The position numbers and the translations under genes are program-made. The notes beneath the pieces are model-generated. The model was not told where the DNA came from. It saw nothing but the letters and a program-made list of their open reading frames with translations, and did not search any database. A stretch of DNA of 64,000 bases, from NCBI GenBank assembly GCA_965216035.1, contig CBDCFM010000019.1, positions 496,001-560,000 of the forward strand, given 5' to 3'. This document shows, in pieces, positions 8,012 through 18,285 of this stretch; positions within the stretch are counted from its first letter, which is position 1; each line of letters begins with the position of its first letter. This DNA comes from G963664115 sp965216035 (GTDB taxonomy: Bacteria > Acidobacteriota > Terriglobia > 20CM-2-55-15).

Positions 8012-9397
8012 GAGTTATTGTCAAAAGTGGTGTTTAGGAGATTGATTCAAGCGGCGGTCTGATCGAGCTTTGTCACTTCGATTCCATCGTTAAATTTCAC
8101 TCCAGTAATCACCTTGACCAGATCATCGAATCCTCGTAATCGTCGCCAGTTCTTCTCAGCGCACTGACCCAGCTTGAACATCATGTGCAGCATTCCATCC
8201 CGTGTCAGGCAGCCTCTGGATCGCTTGGTTCGGTGTCGAATGGTGGCAAAGGTCGATTCAATGGGATTAGTCGTTCGGATGCTCTGCCAGTGCTTGGCCG
8301 GAAAGCCGTAAAAGGCCAGCAGTGCTTCTCTGTCTTTCTGCAGGCAGACAGTGGCTTTCGGATACTTCGGCTCATAGGTTTCAATGAACAGATCGAATGC
8401 CTTCTCGGCATCTGCGTGTGTCTCAGCCTTCCAGATCGCGTGCAGTGCCTGTTTCGCTTTCGCCTGGACCGACTTGGGTAAGCAGTTGAGCACATTCATG
8501 GTCTTGTGCATCCAGCAGCGTTGTTGGTGTGTCTCGGGATAGATTTCCTCCAGTGCGGCCCAGAACCCCATCGCCCCGTCACCGATGGCCAACTTCGGAA
8601 TATTCATCCCTCGGGACTTCAGCTTCAACAAGACCTCACGCCAACTCTGTGTCGATTCCCGTACACCGTCTTCGATCGCCAGAAAACGCTTCTCTCCGCG
8701 TTCATTCACGCCGATCACGACCAACGCACACAACTTGGTTTGTTCAGCTCGAAGTCCGCTGTAGATACCGTCGGCCCAGACATAGACCCAGCGGTCGGCG
8801 TCCAAACGCTGGTCGCACCCGATGCGGTACTCTTCAGCCCAGACCCGTTTCAAGCGCGATACCGTGCTCGCTGACAAGCCCTGCGCCTTCGGACCGACAA
8901 GAACTTTCAGGGCCTCACCCATCTCGCCACTGGAGACGCCTTTCAAATACAACCACGGCACGGCGGCTTCCATCGACTGCGTCTTCCGAATGTAGGGGGG
9001 TACCAGGGCCGAGCGGAACGTCACAGCTTCGCCCGTCTTGGCGCGCACCTTCGGGATTTGCACCGTTACCGGACCCAGGCCGGTCTGCAGCTCGCGTTCA
9101 GGCAGATAACCGTTGCGCACCACTCCAGCCTTCCCCGTCTCGGTTCGCCGATCGCCGTGCTGGGATAGCAGTTCGGACAGTTCGGCTTCCACAGCGCGTT
9201 GGATCAGCTCTTGCGCCCCGGCTCGTAGCAGGTCGGTCACTGGGTCTGCAATCGCTTCTCGATCTTCCAGTTCAATAACGATACTCTTACTCATAGTGGC
9301 GTATCTCCTTTGGTTGCTTTGAAGTCTCGTAAACAACAAATCAACCAGATACGCCGCTTTTCTTCAATCCCTCAAACACCAGATTCGGTTATAACTC
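8012..9397 (-). mobile_element. IS256-family insertion sequence, copy 1
   Basis: The 1,386-bp element has imperfect terminal inverted repeats that begin GAGTTAT at both ends and share the inner block GGTGTTT-n-nG-n-GATTGA. It carries one transposase gene on the minus strand. A second copy of the same length lies at 35242-36627 and differs at only a few bases (for example 8046, 9044 and in the upstream region near 9328), so both moved recently. Here the element interrupts a peptide-binding protein gene and is flanked by a 9-bp duplication. Confidence 0.93.
8047..9294 (-). CDS. IS256-family transposase
   Basis: The product is a Mutator-like DDE transposase. I start at the ATG giving MSKSIVIELEDREA (9294); an upstream in-frame ATG at 9339 is also open. 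The sequence has the N-terminal DNA-binding region (LLRAGAQELIQRAVEAELSELL), the catalytic aspartates in WADGIYSGL and AIGDGAMGFW, the C-x-H signature in QRCWMHKTMNVL, and the catalytic glutamate in TNPIESTFATIRHRTKRSRG. The frame is intact at about 415 residues, a normal length, so the element is probably active. Confidence 0.95.
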   Translation of the reverse strand: MSKSIVIELEDREAIADPVTDLLRAGAQELIQRAVEAELSELLSQHGDRRTETGKAGVVRNGYLPERELQTGLGPVTVQIPKVRAKTGEAVTFRSALVPPYIRKTQSMEAAVPWLYLKGVSSGEMGEALKVLVGPKAQGLSASTVSRLKRVWAEEYRIGCDQRLDADRWVYVWADGIYSGLRAEQTKLCALVVIGVNERGEKRFLAIEDGVRESTQSWREVLLKLKSRGMNIPKLAIGDGAMGFWAALEEIYPETHQQRCWMHKTMNVLNCLPKSVQAKAKQALHAIWKAETHADAEKAFDLFIETYEPKYPKATVCLQKDREALLAFYGFPAKHWQSIRTTNPIESTFATIRHRTKRSRGCLTRDGMLHMMFKLGQCAEKNWRRLRGFDDLVKVITGVKFNDGIEVTKLDQTAA

Positions 9398-11132
9398 TCG
9401 ACCCGATGGGAATGTCGATAGCGGGAGTGATCAGGAACCGGTTCAGGGAGATTGGATGATTCTGTCGCTTCCCACAGAAGCAGACACACTGAATCAGATC
9501 ACTTCCACGAACGCGTCATCTTCCTACATCTACCATGGAGCCCTGGGTTCCCTGCTTGGTGAGTTTTTGCTGGGGTACGATCCGGAGACTTGGCGGGCGG
9601 AGAAACCGCTATTGGCAGAGTCGTATCCGGAAATATCGGAAGACAATCTTACCTATACATTCACTCTCAGAGATGGTGTGCAATGGCACGATGGAGTGCC
9701 TTTTACATACGAAGATGTGCTGTTTTCGGTAAAAGTGATGATGATTCCATTCGTAGATTCGGCATCGCTACGCGGCTACTTTGTCGATCTTGCGGACGTC
9801 AATGTGGACGGCCGCCGCGTCAGCTTTCGGATGAGCCGACCCTATTGGATGAACGACAATGTGCTGGGCTTTAATCTGCCGATTCTTCCGAAACACGTTT
9901 ATGACCCTGGCGGCATTCTAGATGGATATTCCTATCCGGACATCATCAGTTCTGTTGCGCGCGATGACGACATATTGCGTTCGTTCGGAGAACGATTCAA
10001 TCGTCATCCAGCGAATCGTCAGCCTATTGGCACGGGACCGTACCGGTTCGAAAATTGGGAGAGCGGTTCAGAAATCGTCCTGGTCAGGAATGATGATTAC
10101 TGGGGAGAGAGCGCTTATTTAGATCGTATTGTGTTCCGATTCATTACGGATCCGACCGCGGCTCTGACCGCACTCAAGAGCTGAGAAATCGATTTCCTTC
10201 CGCGGTTGACACCTATTCAATGGGCACAGCAGACAAATGATTCCGGATTCGAATCACAGTTTGGGAAGTCGAACTACACGATCCCGACGTATAGCTACAT
10301 TGGTTGGAACCCGATGAGGCCATTCTTTGCGGACGTTCGTGTCAGGCAGGCGATGACGATGCTCATCCCTAGGCAACAAATCATTGATACGGTTCAGTTC
10401 GGGCTCGGTGAGGTTGCGGTCAGCACCTTTAGTCCAAATGCGCCGGACTTCAATCCCAATATTGAGCCTTTCCCTTACGATCCCGACCGTGCCGTAGCGC
10501 TCCTGGAGGAAGCGGGATGGGTCGATCACGACGGAGACGGTATCCGGGACCAGAACGGCGTGCAATTCAGCTTTGAACTCATAGGTAGTGCCGGGAGTCG
10601 GTTCATAGATCAGTTGTTGCCGATCTTGAGAGATGAATTCCAGAAAGTCGGGATCGAAATGACCGAACGCCGTCTGGAGTTTACAGTTCTCGTCGAAACG
10701 TTGCGTGATAAACAGTTCGATGCGATCAGCATGGCATGGGTCTCCGATCTTGTGAGCGACCCTTATCAATTATGGCATTCCAGCTCCGCGGATAATCGAG
10801 GATCGAATTTCATCAGCGACAACAATCCCGAGGTTGATCAGATCATTGAAGACGCGCGATTAGAGTTTGATCCTGATCTGAGAAGGGATATGTATTGGAG
10901 GTTCCAGGAAATTATTCACGAGGAACAACCCTACACGTTTCTCATTTACCCGCAGGATCCCGCTGCCTATAGTCGTCGATTCCAAAACGTTGAGTTCGTT
11001 CCCGCACGTCCCGGATACGATTTGACAAAATGGTTTGTTCCTGTTGGATCCCAACGGTTTACAGCATCGAGCCCGCAATGACGCCTCGAACAGGAGTCAG
11101 ATCCGTCGATTAACGTAAGATTGTTTCGTATC

Positions 11133-12140
11133 ATGCGTAACTATCTTCTGAAGCGAGTATTGCTTCTGTTTCCTACTCTGATCGGGATCTCACTGATCTC
11201 GTTCCTCATCATCCAGATGGCACCCGGGGATCCCGCGACGATGCGGCTCGGCAACGCCGCACAGGGGATTCGGGACCAGGCTCTCGCGGAGCAGATTATT
11301 CGAGAAACCCGGGCCCTCTATGGTCTCGACCGCCCTCTCCATGTTCAATATTTCAGTTGGTTGGGCCGGGTTGCTACGTTTGATTTCGGTAATTCTCTTC
11401 GAGATCAACGTCCGGTGTGGGACAAACTCAAGGAGAGGCTCCCGGTAACGCTTCAGCTCAGCGGCATTTCTTTACTACTTGCATATCTGATATCCATTCC
11501 AATCGGCATATATTCGGCGACGCACCAGCACAGTCGGACCGACAAGGCAACGACCGTATTCCTGTTTACCCTTTATTCACTTCCAAATTTCTGGGTGGCG
11601 ACTTTGGCAATCGTCTATCTGGGTGGAGGCGATTTTCTCGATCTGTTTCCGGTGTTCGGACTCCAGACTCTCGGTTCCGAAAATTGGGCGTTTTGGGAGC
11701 GCTTCGGCGACCGAGCGCTGCATCTCGTGCTGCCGGTGACCTGCATGACGTATTACACGCTGGCAGCGTTGTCCCGTTACATGCGCTCCAGCATGCTCGA
11801 GGTGGTTCGCCAGGACTTCATCCGGACGGCTCGTGCGAAAGGTCTCAGCGAACGGCTCGTCATCTATCGGCATGCCCTTCGGAATTCCTTGATACCCATC
11901 GTGACGCTCATGGCTGACCTGTTACCGGCCCTCATTGGAGGCAGCATCGTAATCGAAATGATTTTTTCGATCCCTGGAATGGGTCAGTTGGGATGGGAAG
12001 CTGTTCTTTTGCGGGACTACCCGGTCATCATGGCCGTCTTCACGATCAGCGCATTCCTGACCTTGCTGGGTATCCTGATCGTGGACGTTCTTTATACCAT
12101 TGTCGACCCCAGGATCAAGTATGAGCAGCAATCGGCCTGA
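11133..12140 (+). CDS. Peptide ABC transporter permease (DppB/OppB type)
   Basis: This inner-membrane permease forms one half of the channel of a peptide/nickel-type ABC importer. I start at ATG 11133 (MRNYLLKRVLLLFPTLIG), which begins the conserved first membrane segment; an upstream in-frame TTG at 11121 is less likely. It has six predicted membrane segments, the family's AxGDPA turn after segment 1, and the EAA loop for ATPase contact in RTARAKGLSERLVIYRHALRNSLIP. It is intact although both neighbours are broken. Its stop overlaps the next permease start. No ATPase gene is nearby. Confidence 0.9.
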   Translation: MRNYLLKRVLLLFPTLIGISLISFLIIQMAPGDPATMRLGNAAQGIRDQALAEQIIRETRALYGLDRPLHVQYFSWLGRVATFDFGNSLRDQRPVWDKLKERLPVTLQLSGISLLLAYLISIPIGIYSATHQHSRTDKATTVFLFTLYSLPNFWVATLAIVYLGGGDFLDLFPVFGLQTLGSENWAFWERFGDRALHLVLPVTCMTYYTLAALSRYMRSSMLEVVRQDFIRTARAKGLSERLVIYRHALRNSLIPIVTLMADLLPALIGGSIVIEMIFSIPGMGQLGWEAVLLRDYPVIMAVFTISAFLTLLGILIVDVLYTIVDPRIKYEQQSA

Positions 12141-13209
12141 GGTGAGGCCCACGACCAAATTGGGAGGCCCGGACGTCGCGTCCCAACGGCGCGAAGACTA
12201 CTGGTCGATCACCATCCGTCAGTTCAAGAAGAACAGGATCGCCGTTCTCGGAGTCGTTCTTATCCTGGCGCTCTTTGTCGTTGCGGTGGGAGCCGATTTT
12301 ATTGCCAACGACATGCCGCTGGTCATGAGTTACAGCGGAGAAACGTATTTCCCTGCATTGCAGAGCTACGGGGTGTGACTGGGCATCACACAATGGGAGC
12401 CGCAATTCCTGAACACACGATATAAGTCGTTCGTTGAAGACAACTTCTCTGAGGAAGACTGGGCGATCTTTCCTCCAATTCCGTATTTGTCGACTGAAGT
12501 GGATCTGCTTTCTGCTATTCAACCGCCGTCTGCGACGCATTGGCTCGGGACCGACGATATCGGTCGAGATATAGCCAGCCGCATGGTTCACGGTTCCCGG
12601 GTGTCTCTCTCGGTCGGCTTCGTCGCGGTATCGATCTACGTCGTTATTGGAATGTTTATAGGAGCGTTTGCCGGATACTACGGAGGGTTAGTCGACATCG
12701 TTGCATCACGCCTGATTGAAGTCATGCTGACTATTCCAACTTTCTTCCTCATCATTACGGTGGTCGCGTTCCTGCCTCAAAGCATATTTAACATTATGGT
12801 CGTGATCGGTTTGACGAGCTGGCCGACAGTGACTCGCTTGACCCGCGGGGAATTCCTGAAGGCGAAATCCCTCGACTACGTTGTCGCAGCGCGAGCTCTT
12901 GGTGCCAGCAATTTCAGGACGATAGTGCGTCACGTGCTCCCCAACAGTCTGGCGCCGATATTCGTAGCAGCAACGTTTGGCGTGGCGTCCGCTATTTTGA
13001 TCGAGTCGACGTTGAGCTTCCTCGGTTTTGGTGTGCCGCCGTCCACAGCCAGTTGGGGCGCAATCCTTGCGAGCGCTCGAGTGCTGCTGCCCAGCGGATG
13101 GTGGCTGACGCTGTTCCCAGGCTTGGCCATATTCATTACAGTCACTTCTTACAATCTTGTGGGCGAAGGATTGAGAGATGCGTCTGATCCCCGCCTTAAA
13201 CAACGGTAA
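12121..13209 (+). pseudogene. Peptide ABC transporter permease (DppC/OppC type) with an in-frame TGA
   Basis: The second channel subunit starts at ATG 12121 within the end of the first permease. The frame is interrupted by TGA at 12376-12378 (SYGV-stop-LGITQWEPQF) and then stays open in the same frame to 13209. The downstream part has HWLGTDDIGRD, five membrane segments and the EAA loop AARALGASNFRTIVRHVLPNSLAP, all typical. With no frameshift and one stop, a TGG-to-TGA or CGA-to-TGA change explains it. Together with the broken binding protein this shows decay of the whole importer. Confidence 0.85.
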
Positions 13210-13486
13210 GAAGCGCCTTAAACCGGCCCTTATGCGCTCACGGAGCACACTTAAAGTTTGAATCCATGTGTCCCGGGTTGCGTGGGGTGGCGATGCGACC
13301 CCCGATCGATGATTCCGAAATAGACCTCAATCCAATTCTGTACGTGCGTTCTATAAGCGCACACAGGAACGTGCCACTTCTACGCTGTGCGGTCCTAGAC
13401 CAAACCTGGAACTAAAGAGACTCTGTTGCAAAGTGTTCGTTCGGCTGGCTTCGAATACTTGCGGGTTTTATAATCAGGCGATACTG

Positions 13487-14092
13487 ATGCCCGAAATACG
13501 CACGTTCTATGACGAGCTCGGATTGGGCAGCGCCGCCGGTGCCTCCGAGATCAAGCGTGCCTTCAAGGACATTGCCAAGGTCTATCATCCCGATATGAAT
13601 CCACCCGACAAGAAGGACTGGGCTCACGAACAGATGAGCCGCTTGAACTTCATCGTCGAGACCTTACTGGATGCGGAGAGACGGACCGAATACGATGAAC
13701 TGATTTCAAAATATCGACGTGGATTGGTCCGTCGTCCCCGTCGAAGCTCGCGCCAGGAATACGCTCTGCAGCGTGAGCATGCACGAATTGCAGTCGAGAT
13801 CATGAACTTGAGCGGAAAGTATTCGAACTGCGGTATCAAGATTGCTCTTGGCAGCGTAGCGAGCGTCCTATCGATAGTCGCGGTGATGGTGATGTCGAGA
13901 ACGCTGAGCCCTTCTGCGATCACCTTCTTCTATGTATCCTTTGCCCGATTCTTTGCGCTGATCGGCGCAATGATGGTGCTGATGGGGCTTTACGATTACA
14001 TTCGGCGCGGACGTTATGAGCGCCAGATCAACGAATTGGAGTCGCGGCGGTCCGTTCTGCGTCGAAGGATGTATGAGGTCGGTATCGGATAG
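13487..14092 (+). CDS. J-domain protein with two membrane segments
   Basis: Residues 4-70 form a DnaJ-type J domain: FYDELGL, a helix II rich in Lys, and the diagnostic HPD in YHPDMNPPDKKDW, followed by helix III and DAERRTEYDEL. Such domains stimulate Hsp70 ATPases. The C-terminal half has two hydrophobic segments (~125-145 and ~150-172) and a basic tail, so it probably anchors DnaK action at the inner membrane. I start at ATG 13487 (MPEIRTFYDEL); an upstream GTG at 13433 adds 18 residues not typical of the domain. The specific client is unknown. Confidence 0.8.
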   Translation: MPEIRTFYDELGLGSAAGASEIKRAFKDIAKVYHPDMNPPDKKDWAHEQMSRLNFIVETLLDAERRTEYDELISKYRRGLVRRPRRSSRQEYALQREHARIAVEIMNLSGKYSNCGIKIALGSVASVLSIVAVMVMSRTLSPSAITFFYVSFARFFALIGAMMVLMGLYDYIRRGRYERQINELESRRSVLRRRMYEVGIG

Positions 14093-14179
14093 TTGGAGGC
14101 AGATGACGAATGAGGTCTAACATGGGATCAGTACCGGAGCGGCGGATCGTCATGGATCACGTGTCATTTCGGTGCATCT

Positions 14180-15163
14180 TCATTCGGCTACCAGCAGAGT
14201 CTCCGCAAAGGGCCATTCTTCGTCAACCCACTGAGCAGCAGACCGGAACCCACAACCCTCGCTCAACTCAGCGATTTCTTCAACGTTGAATTTGTGGCTG
14301 CTCTCCGTCCAGATCGTTTCTCCTTCCAGAATGTGGATCTCGAGACCGGTGGCCCCGATCCGCACTTTCTGGTCGGAGCGGGCCAGCAGGTGCATCTCGA
14401 TCCGTCGTTCGCGCTCGTTATAACGGGCGACGTGTTGAAAGCGAGAGAGATCGAAGTTGCCCTCGAGCTCGCGGTTGATTCTGGCCAGGATGTTGAGATT
14501 GAAAGCAGCTGTTACGCCGAGAGCGTCGTCGTATGCTGCCAGTAGTTGCGACGCTGGTTTTTCCAGATCCGTTCCGAGCAGGAAAGCATCCCCCTCCCGG
14601 ATCGTGGTGCGCAGTCGCTTTAGAAACTCAGGTACGGCGGGTCGGTCGAAATTGCCGACGGTTCCACCTAAAAACAGGAGCAGCAGGCGCTTGCCTTTCG
14701 GTGTGCGTTCCATCGCTGTCTGCAGGCCTTCAAAGTACTCTGATTGAAGAGGTTGGACATCCACTCCATCGAGATGTTCAAACTCCCGCTGACATCGGTC
14801 GAGAGCCAACGCTGAAACATCGATCGGCATGTAAACAAGCGGGCCTTTCTCGGTCAGCGCGGAAATGATGCGACGGGTCTTTACTCCGTTTCCACTCCCC
14901 AACTCCGCCATCACCACATTGGCTCCCATATGATTCGCCAGTTCTCCGGCGTAGCGTTCTATAAGCCGCTCGTCGGCACGGGTCACACCATATTCGGGGA
15001 GAAGCGTAATGACATCGAACAGAGATGATCCGATCGCGTCGTAGAGGTATTTGGAGGCGAGGGTCTTCTGGGGGTGTTCCCCGAGCCCCCGCTCGACGGC
15101 GCCAATGAATTTACTGGTGTGAAAATCCACCGGGTCCCGGGTCGCATGAAGTGGCTGGTTCAT
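14180..15163 (-). CDS. egtD: L-histidine N-alpha-methyltransferase
   Basis: EgtD trimethylates histidine to hercynine using S-adenosylmethionine, the first committed step of ergothioneine synthesis. The product of ~327 residues has the family opening FxxDAxGSxLFxxITxLPEYxxTRxE (here YLYDAIGSSLFDVITLLPEY in part), the SAM motif AELGSGNGVKTRRI, and the LGGTVGNF segment. I start at ATG 15163, which overlaps the egtB stop in ATGA, although the frame is open to 15244. The overlap shows translational coupling with egtB. Confidence 0.93.
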   Translation of the reverse strand: MNQPLHATRDPVDFHTSKFIGAVERGLGEHPQKTLASKYLYDAIGSSLFDVITLLPEYGVTRADERLIERYAGELANHMGANVVMAELGSGNGVKTRRIISALTEKGPLVYMPIDVSALALDRCQREFEHLDGVDVQPLQSEYFEGLQTAMERTPKGKRLLLLFLGGTVGNFDRPAVPEFLKRLRTTIREGDAFLLGTDLEKPASQLLAAYDDALGVTAAFNLNILARINRELEGNFDLSRFQHVARYNERERRIEMHLLARSDQKVRIGATGLEIHILEGETIWTESSHKFNVEEIAELSEGCGFRSAAQWVDEEWPFAETLLVAE

Positions 15164-16485
15164 GTTGTCACGCAGCGAAAAGTAGAGTAAATGCGAGGGT
15201 GGTGCGGCTGAAACCAGTTCCGGAACGAGCGGCGGAGCATGCATCTTGAGGTCAGGGGCGAGCCTCCCTTCATGACATAGTGTTTGCCATCGAAGAAGTT
15301 TGCGGAATAGTCCGGGTAAAAGTGAAAGCGTTCGAACCCTTCAAACGGTTCGAATATCGTCGAGGTCCATTCCCATCCATTACCGATGACGTCGGAGACA
15401 CCAAAGGCGCTATCGCCATCGGGAAACGAACCTACCGGGGCGGCATTCCATCTGTCAAAGTTGAAGTTTCCAAACTGCGGACGGGGGACCTCCGAGCCCC
15501 AGGGGTAGTCTCGTTCGCCGTCCGCCGGTGTACCGTAGGCGGCCCGGTGCAACTGGGATTCGGTGGGTAGTGATGCTCCCTTCCAGCGTGCGTAGGCTGT
15601 GGCTTCGGCGTGGCTGACGTAAACCGGCCACGACAATGGCAGAGGCCGAATGTCAAACATGTTCCGCTGCATCCATGCGTTACCGTTCTTTTCCCAGAAA
15701 CAAGGATGGCTGATGCCTGATTTCGATTTCCATGCCCAGTCTTCATCGCGCCACAGGTTCGGGTCATCATATGCGCCGCTCTGAACGAATTCGAGGAACT
15801 GTCTGTTCGTCACGTTCGAAATATCGATCAGGAAGGGGGGCACATCGGTTGTGAATTCCGAAAACTCATTGTCCCATCCGAAAGCTCCACGATCCCCGGT
15901 CTGTCCGAGTGTGGCCTGTCCCCACGGAATTTTGACTTTTCCATCGACGCTCCGCCGGGATTCGTAGATTTCACACCCGGACCGGGGAGATATCTTGTGG
16001 TCCAGAGAAAGCCAGTGGAGCATGTATGCAAGCGTTTCAGCGTGCATCAGGCGATGTTCCACAGCAACGTGGAAAACGAGGCCGTTTTGGAGATCTTCGG
16101 ATGTCTCGAAATCAGCCTTCTCGAGGAAGTCGTCCACCGTTTTTCTGACGCGTTGTCTATATGAATTGATTTCAGAAACGTCCGGCCACTCGGAAGGTAT
16201 GTCGTTGGGAAGGTGCCCATCAACCGGGTCGATTCCGAACGCGAACAGATCGTCAAAAGACTCGTTGAACGGGTCGAGTCCAAGCGTCGACCGAGCGAGA
16301 AGGTTCCAGTCGAAGGCCTCAAAATGGCCGAGATAAAAAATGATTCGATGCCGAGCGGCAATAGGACGTTCGAACATTGCCTTCGGGTCCAGCATCGAAA
16401 ACAGTGCATCCGTTGTGGCTCGGGCTTCCCGGAGACGACGCGACAACGATTGCCGCAATTGATCGTGGGTGAAACCTGGAGACAT
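15160..16485 (-). CDS. egtB: Ergothioneine synthase EgtB (hercynine sulfoxide synthase)
   Basis: EgtB is a non-heme iron enzyme that joins hercynine with gamma-glutamylcysteine or cysteine using oxygen. Residues 1-180 form the DinB-like domain with the iron ligands: His54 in YLGHFEAFDW, and His144 and His148 in EHRLMHAET. Residues ~190-441 form the FGE-sulfatase (C-type lectin-like) domain with FLIDISNVTNRQF, YPWGSE and FRCV near the end. Length (441) is typical. It is upstream of egtD and coupled to it. EgtC and EgtE are not in the window, so later steps are encoded elsewhere or use cysteine directly. Confidence 0.93.
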   Translation of the reverse strand: MSPGFTHDQLRQSLSRRLREARATTDALFSMLDPKAMFERPIAARHRIIFYLGHFEAFDWNLLARSTLGLDPFNESFDDLFAFGIDPVDGHLPNDIPSEWPDVSEINSYRQRVRKTVDDFLEKADFETSEDLQNGLVFHVAVEHRLMHAETLAYMLHWLSLDHKISPRSGCEIYESRRSVDGKVKIPWGQATLGQTGDRGAFGWDNEFSEFTTDVPPFLIDISNVTNRQFLEFVQSGAYDDPNLWRDEDWAWKSKSGISHPCFWEKNGNAWMQRNMFDIRPLPLSWPVYVSHAEATAYARWKGASLPTESQLHRAAYGTPADGERDYPWGSEVPRPQFGNFNFDRWNAAPVGSFPDGDSAFGVSDVIGNGWEWTSTIFEPFEGFERFHFYPDYSANFFDGKHYVMKGGSPLTSRCMLRRSFRNWFQPHHPRIYSTFRCVTT

Positions 16486-16845
16486 GAATGCTTCGACGGG
16501 CTACGATTGTGGTTCACGACCGAGTGGGTCAATCGCAACTCGATCAGGGAGCAAGAGGGAGCAATTAGTAACAGGAAGCCGAGATCAAGTCAACCTCACC
16601 GGGGGGTTCGGTACACATTTGAGCCTCAATGCCCCCGCATATTCCCGGAAGACCGTACGCCAGTAGTTCTAGAAGGCCACGCTATGGGCCTGACCCTTGA
16701 TTCTGAACAGCAGATCGATCAATGATCTGAAGTAAGAGGCGGAATCGTCCGCCTGTCCCACATCGGAACAGGGGATAGGTTTCTTGCTGAATGGACTGGA
16801 GACTACAGATGCCCGATCTGCTTCGCGGTATAAATGGACCTTGAT
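16486..16845. other. Intergenic region between egtB and the DUF3179 gene
   Basis: This 360-bp gap separates divergent genes, so it must contain both promoters. I see no RNA gene, strong hairpin or repeat. Short open frames here are shadows of the egtB start and have no recognisable content. Confidence 0.5.
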
Positions 16846-18219
16846 ATGAAACGACGGTTCATCCTGGCTCTCGTCTTTGGAGGATTTGCTGCTGCATGTG
16901 CCTCCAGCGCGGCCCAGAGCGAAGATCCGGATATCTTTCTATTCTTTGAAGCAGCCCGGCCAGATCCCGCCGTTGGGGAAGCCGCGTTGGATGAAATTGC
17001 GGCCAGTTGGCGTGACGGTTATACCCCCTTCATCGTCAATATGGCACGGCTGATGGCCCCGGATTCTCCCGTTCGCCAGAGATTGGTGGCCTTCCTGGAA
17101 ACACAGACTGGACAGCGCTTTGGTCAGGACCTGGTCCGGTGGGGGCGATGGATGTGGGAGCTCCCCGCGGACTTTCATCCCGACTATGGGTTGTTCAAGG
17201 GTCTGATCTTCGGTCAGATCGATCCCCGGATGAGAGAGTTTTTCCCTCCCGGAGTACGGGCGGACATCCGGCTTGACGAAGTGGAGTGGGGCGGTGTCGC
17301 TGTTAACGGAATTCCACCACTGGACCATCCCGTTCATGTGTTGATTAGCGAAGCGGATTATCTCGCCGACAGCAATGTCGTGTTTGGTATCTCGATCAAT
17401 GGCGAAGCGCGAGCCTATCCCAAAAGAATTTTGGCCTGGCACGAGATGGCACTCGATGCAATCGGCGGCGTCGAATTGACGATCATCTACTGCACTTTGT
17501 GCGGGACGGTGTTGCCGTATGAGAGCGAGGTGGGTGGGGCATTACGCAAATTCGGTACCAGCGGCTTGCTGTATCGTTCCAACAAGCTCTTCTTCGATGC
17601 CGCGACGATGAGTCTCTGGTCAACGCTGGTGGGGCGGCCCGTAATCGGCCGGCTTGCCGGGAGCGGTCTGAGTCTTCGGCTACGTTCCTCAGTGACTACG
17701 ACCTGGGGTGAATGGCGACGGCTGCATCCGGACACGACAGTGCTTTCCATTGACACAGGCTATGAGCGCAACTACGGTGAAGGCGTTGCCTATCGCGACT
17801 ACTTTGCAACTGATGCGCTGATGTTTCCGGTCCCTCGCCTGGATGGAAGACTGCGAAACAAGGACGAAGTGCTCGTGATGCGGGTGAACTCGGAAGGGAG
17901 AGAGCCCATTCCGGTCGCTATCGCGGTGGAGTTGTTGGGCGACAGTCAGATTTTTCCTTTCGACGTTGCGGAGCGTTCGTTTGTGGTGATCACTACCGAG
18001 GGCGGCGCAAATCGCGTTTACAGCTCAGAAGGGGTCGAATTCGACCCTCAATCCGATTCGAGCGAGATCATCGACAGGTCTGGCCGGCGCTGGAGGGTAG
18101 AAGAAGACGCCCTCGTCGCCGAAGATGGCTCAGGACTTGAACTCGCCCGTTTTACGGCCAACCGCGCATTCTGGTTCGGTTGGTACGCGCAGTTCCCTGA
18201 TACGGAATTGATCGATTAG
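16846..18219 (+). CDS. DUF3179 domain-containing lipoprotein
   Basis: The product has about 457 residues. It starts with a lipoprotein-type signal (MKRRFILALVFGGFAAAC) and continues as a DUF3179 protein. The diagnostic segments are EARAYPKRILAWHEM, the cysteine pair in IYCTLCGTVLPYE, and GTSGLLYRSNKLFFDAATMSLW. The two-cysteine CTLCG motif suggests metal or redox chemistry, but the family has no established biochemical function that I can state. An upstream ATG at 16834 is also in frame. It stands alone between egtB and the interrupted tag gene. Confidence 0.85.
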   Translation: MKRRFILALVFGGFAAACASSAAQSEDPDIFLFFEAARPDPAVGEAALDEIAASWRDGYTPFIVNMARLMAPDSPVRQRLVAFLETQTGQRFGQDLVRWGRWMWELPADFHPDYGLFKGLIFGQIDPRMREFFPPGVRADIRLDEVEWGGVAVNGIPPLDHPVHVLISEADYLADSNVVFGISINGEARAYPKRILAWHEMALDAIGGVELTIIYCTLCGTVLPYESEVGGALRKFGTSGLLYRSNKLFFDAATMSLWSTLVGRPVIGRLAGSGLSLRLRSSVTTTWGEWRRLHPDTTVLSIDTGYERNYGEGVAYRDYFATDALMFPVPRLDGRLRNKDEVLVMRVNSEGREPIPVAIAVELLGDSQIFPFDVAERSFVVITTEGGANRVYSSEGVEFDPQSDSSEIIDRSGRRWRVEEDALVAEDGSGLELARFTANRAFWFGWYAQFPDTELID

Positions 18220-18285
18220 CTGAATGGGGCCGATTCCGGATCACTCTGTCGCAAGACCAGGTGCCCCGTCTGGCCGCCTGTCCGG

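Larger units (their letters stand above)
7926..11081 (+). pseudogene. Oligopeptide ABC transporter binding protein, broken by IS256 and a nonsense codon
   Basis: The gene encodes a family 5 solute-binding lipoprotein. It opens at ATG 7926 with a signal peptide and the lipobox LAGC (VLVALVLAGCGGGD). An IS256-family element occupies 8012-9397. Removing it and one 9-bp target copy restores the frame exactly into residues that lead to DTLNQITS and the family's W-x-Y-x-F-LRDGVQWHDG segment. A second lesion is an in-frame TGA at 10182-10184 in ALKS-stop-EIDFLPRL, where homologs usually have Gly; the frame stays open on both sides. The C-terminal half (10206-11081) is otherwise well preserved. The start of the peptide transporter operon is thus doubly inactivated. 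Confidence 0.9.

Noticed and set aside
8529..9278. A 249-codon plus-strand frame within IS256 (also at 35759-36508)
   Set aside because: It is the antisense shadow of the transposase; its sequence is rich in Arg/Pro/Ser with no domain.
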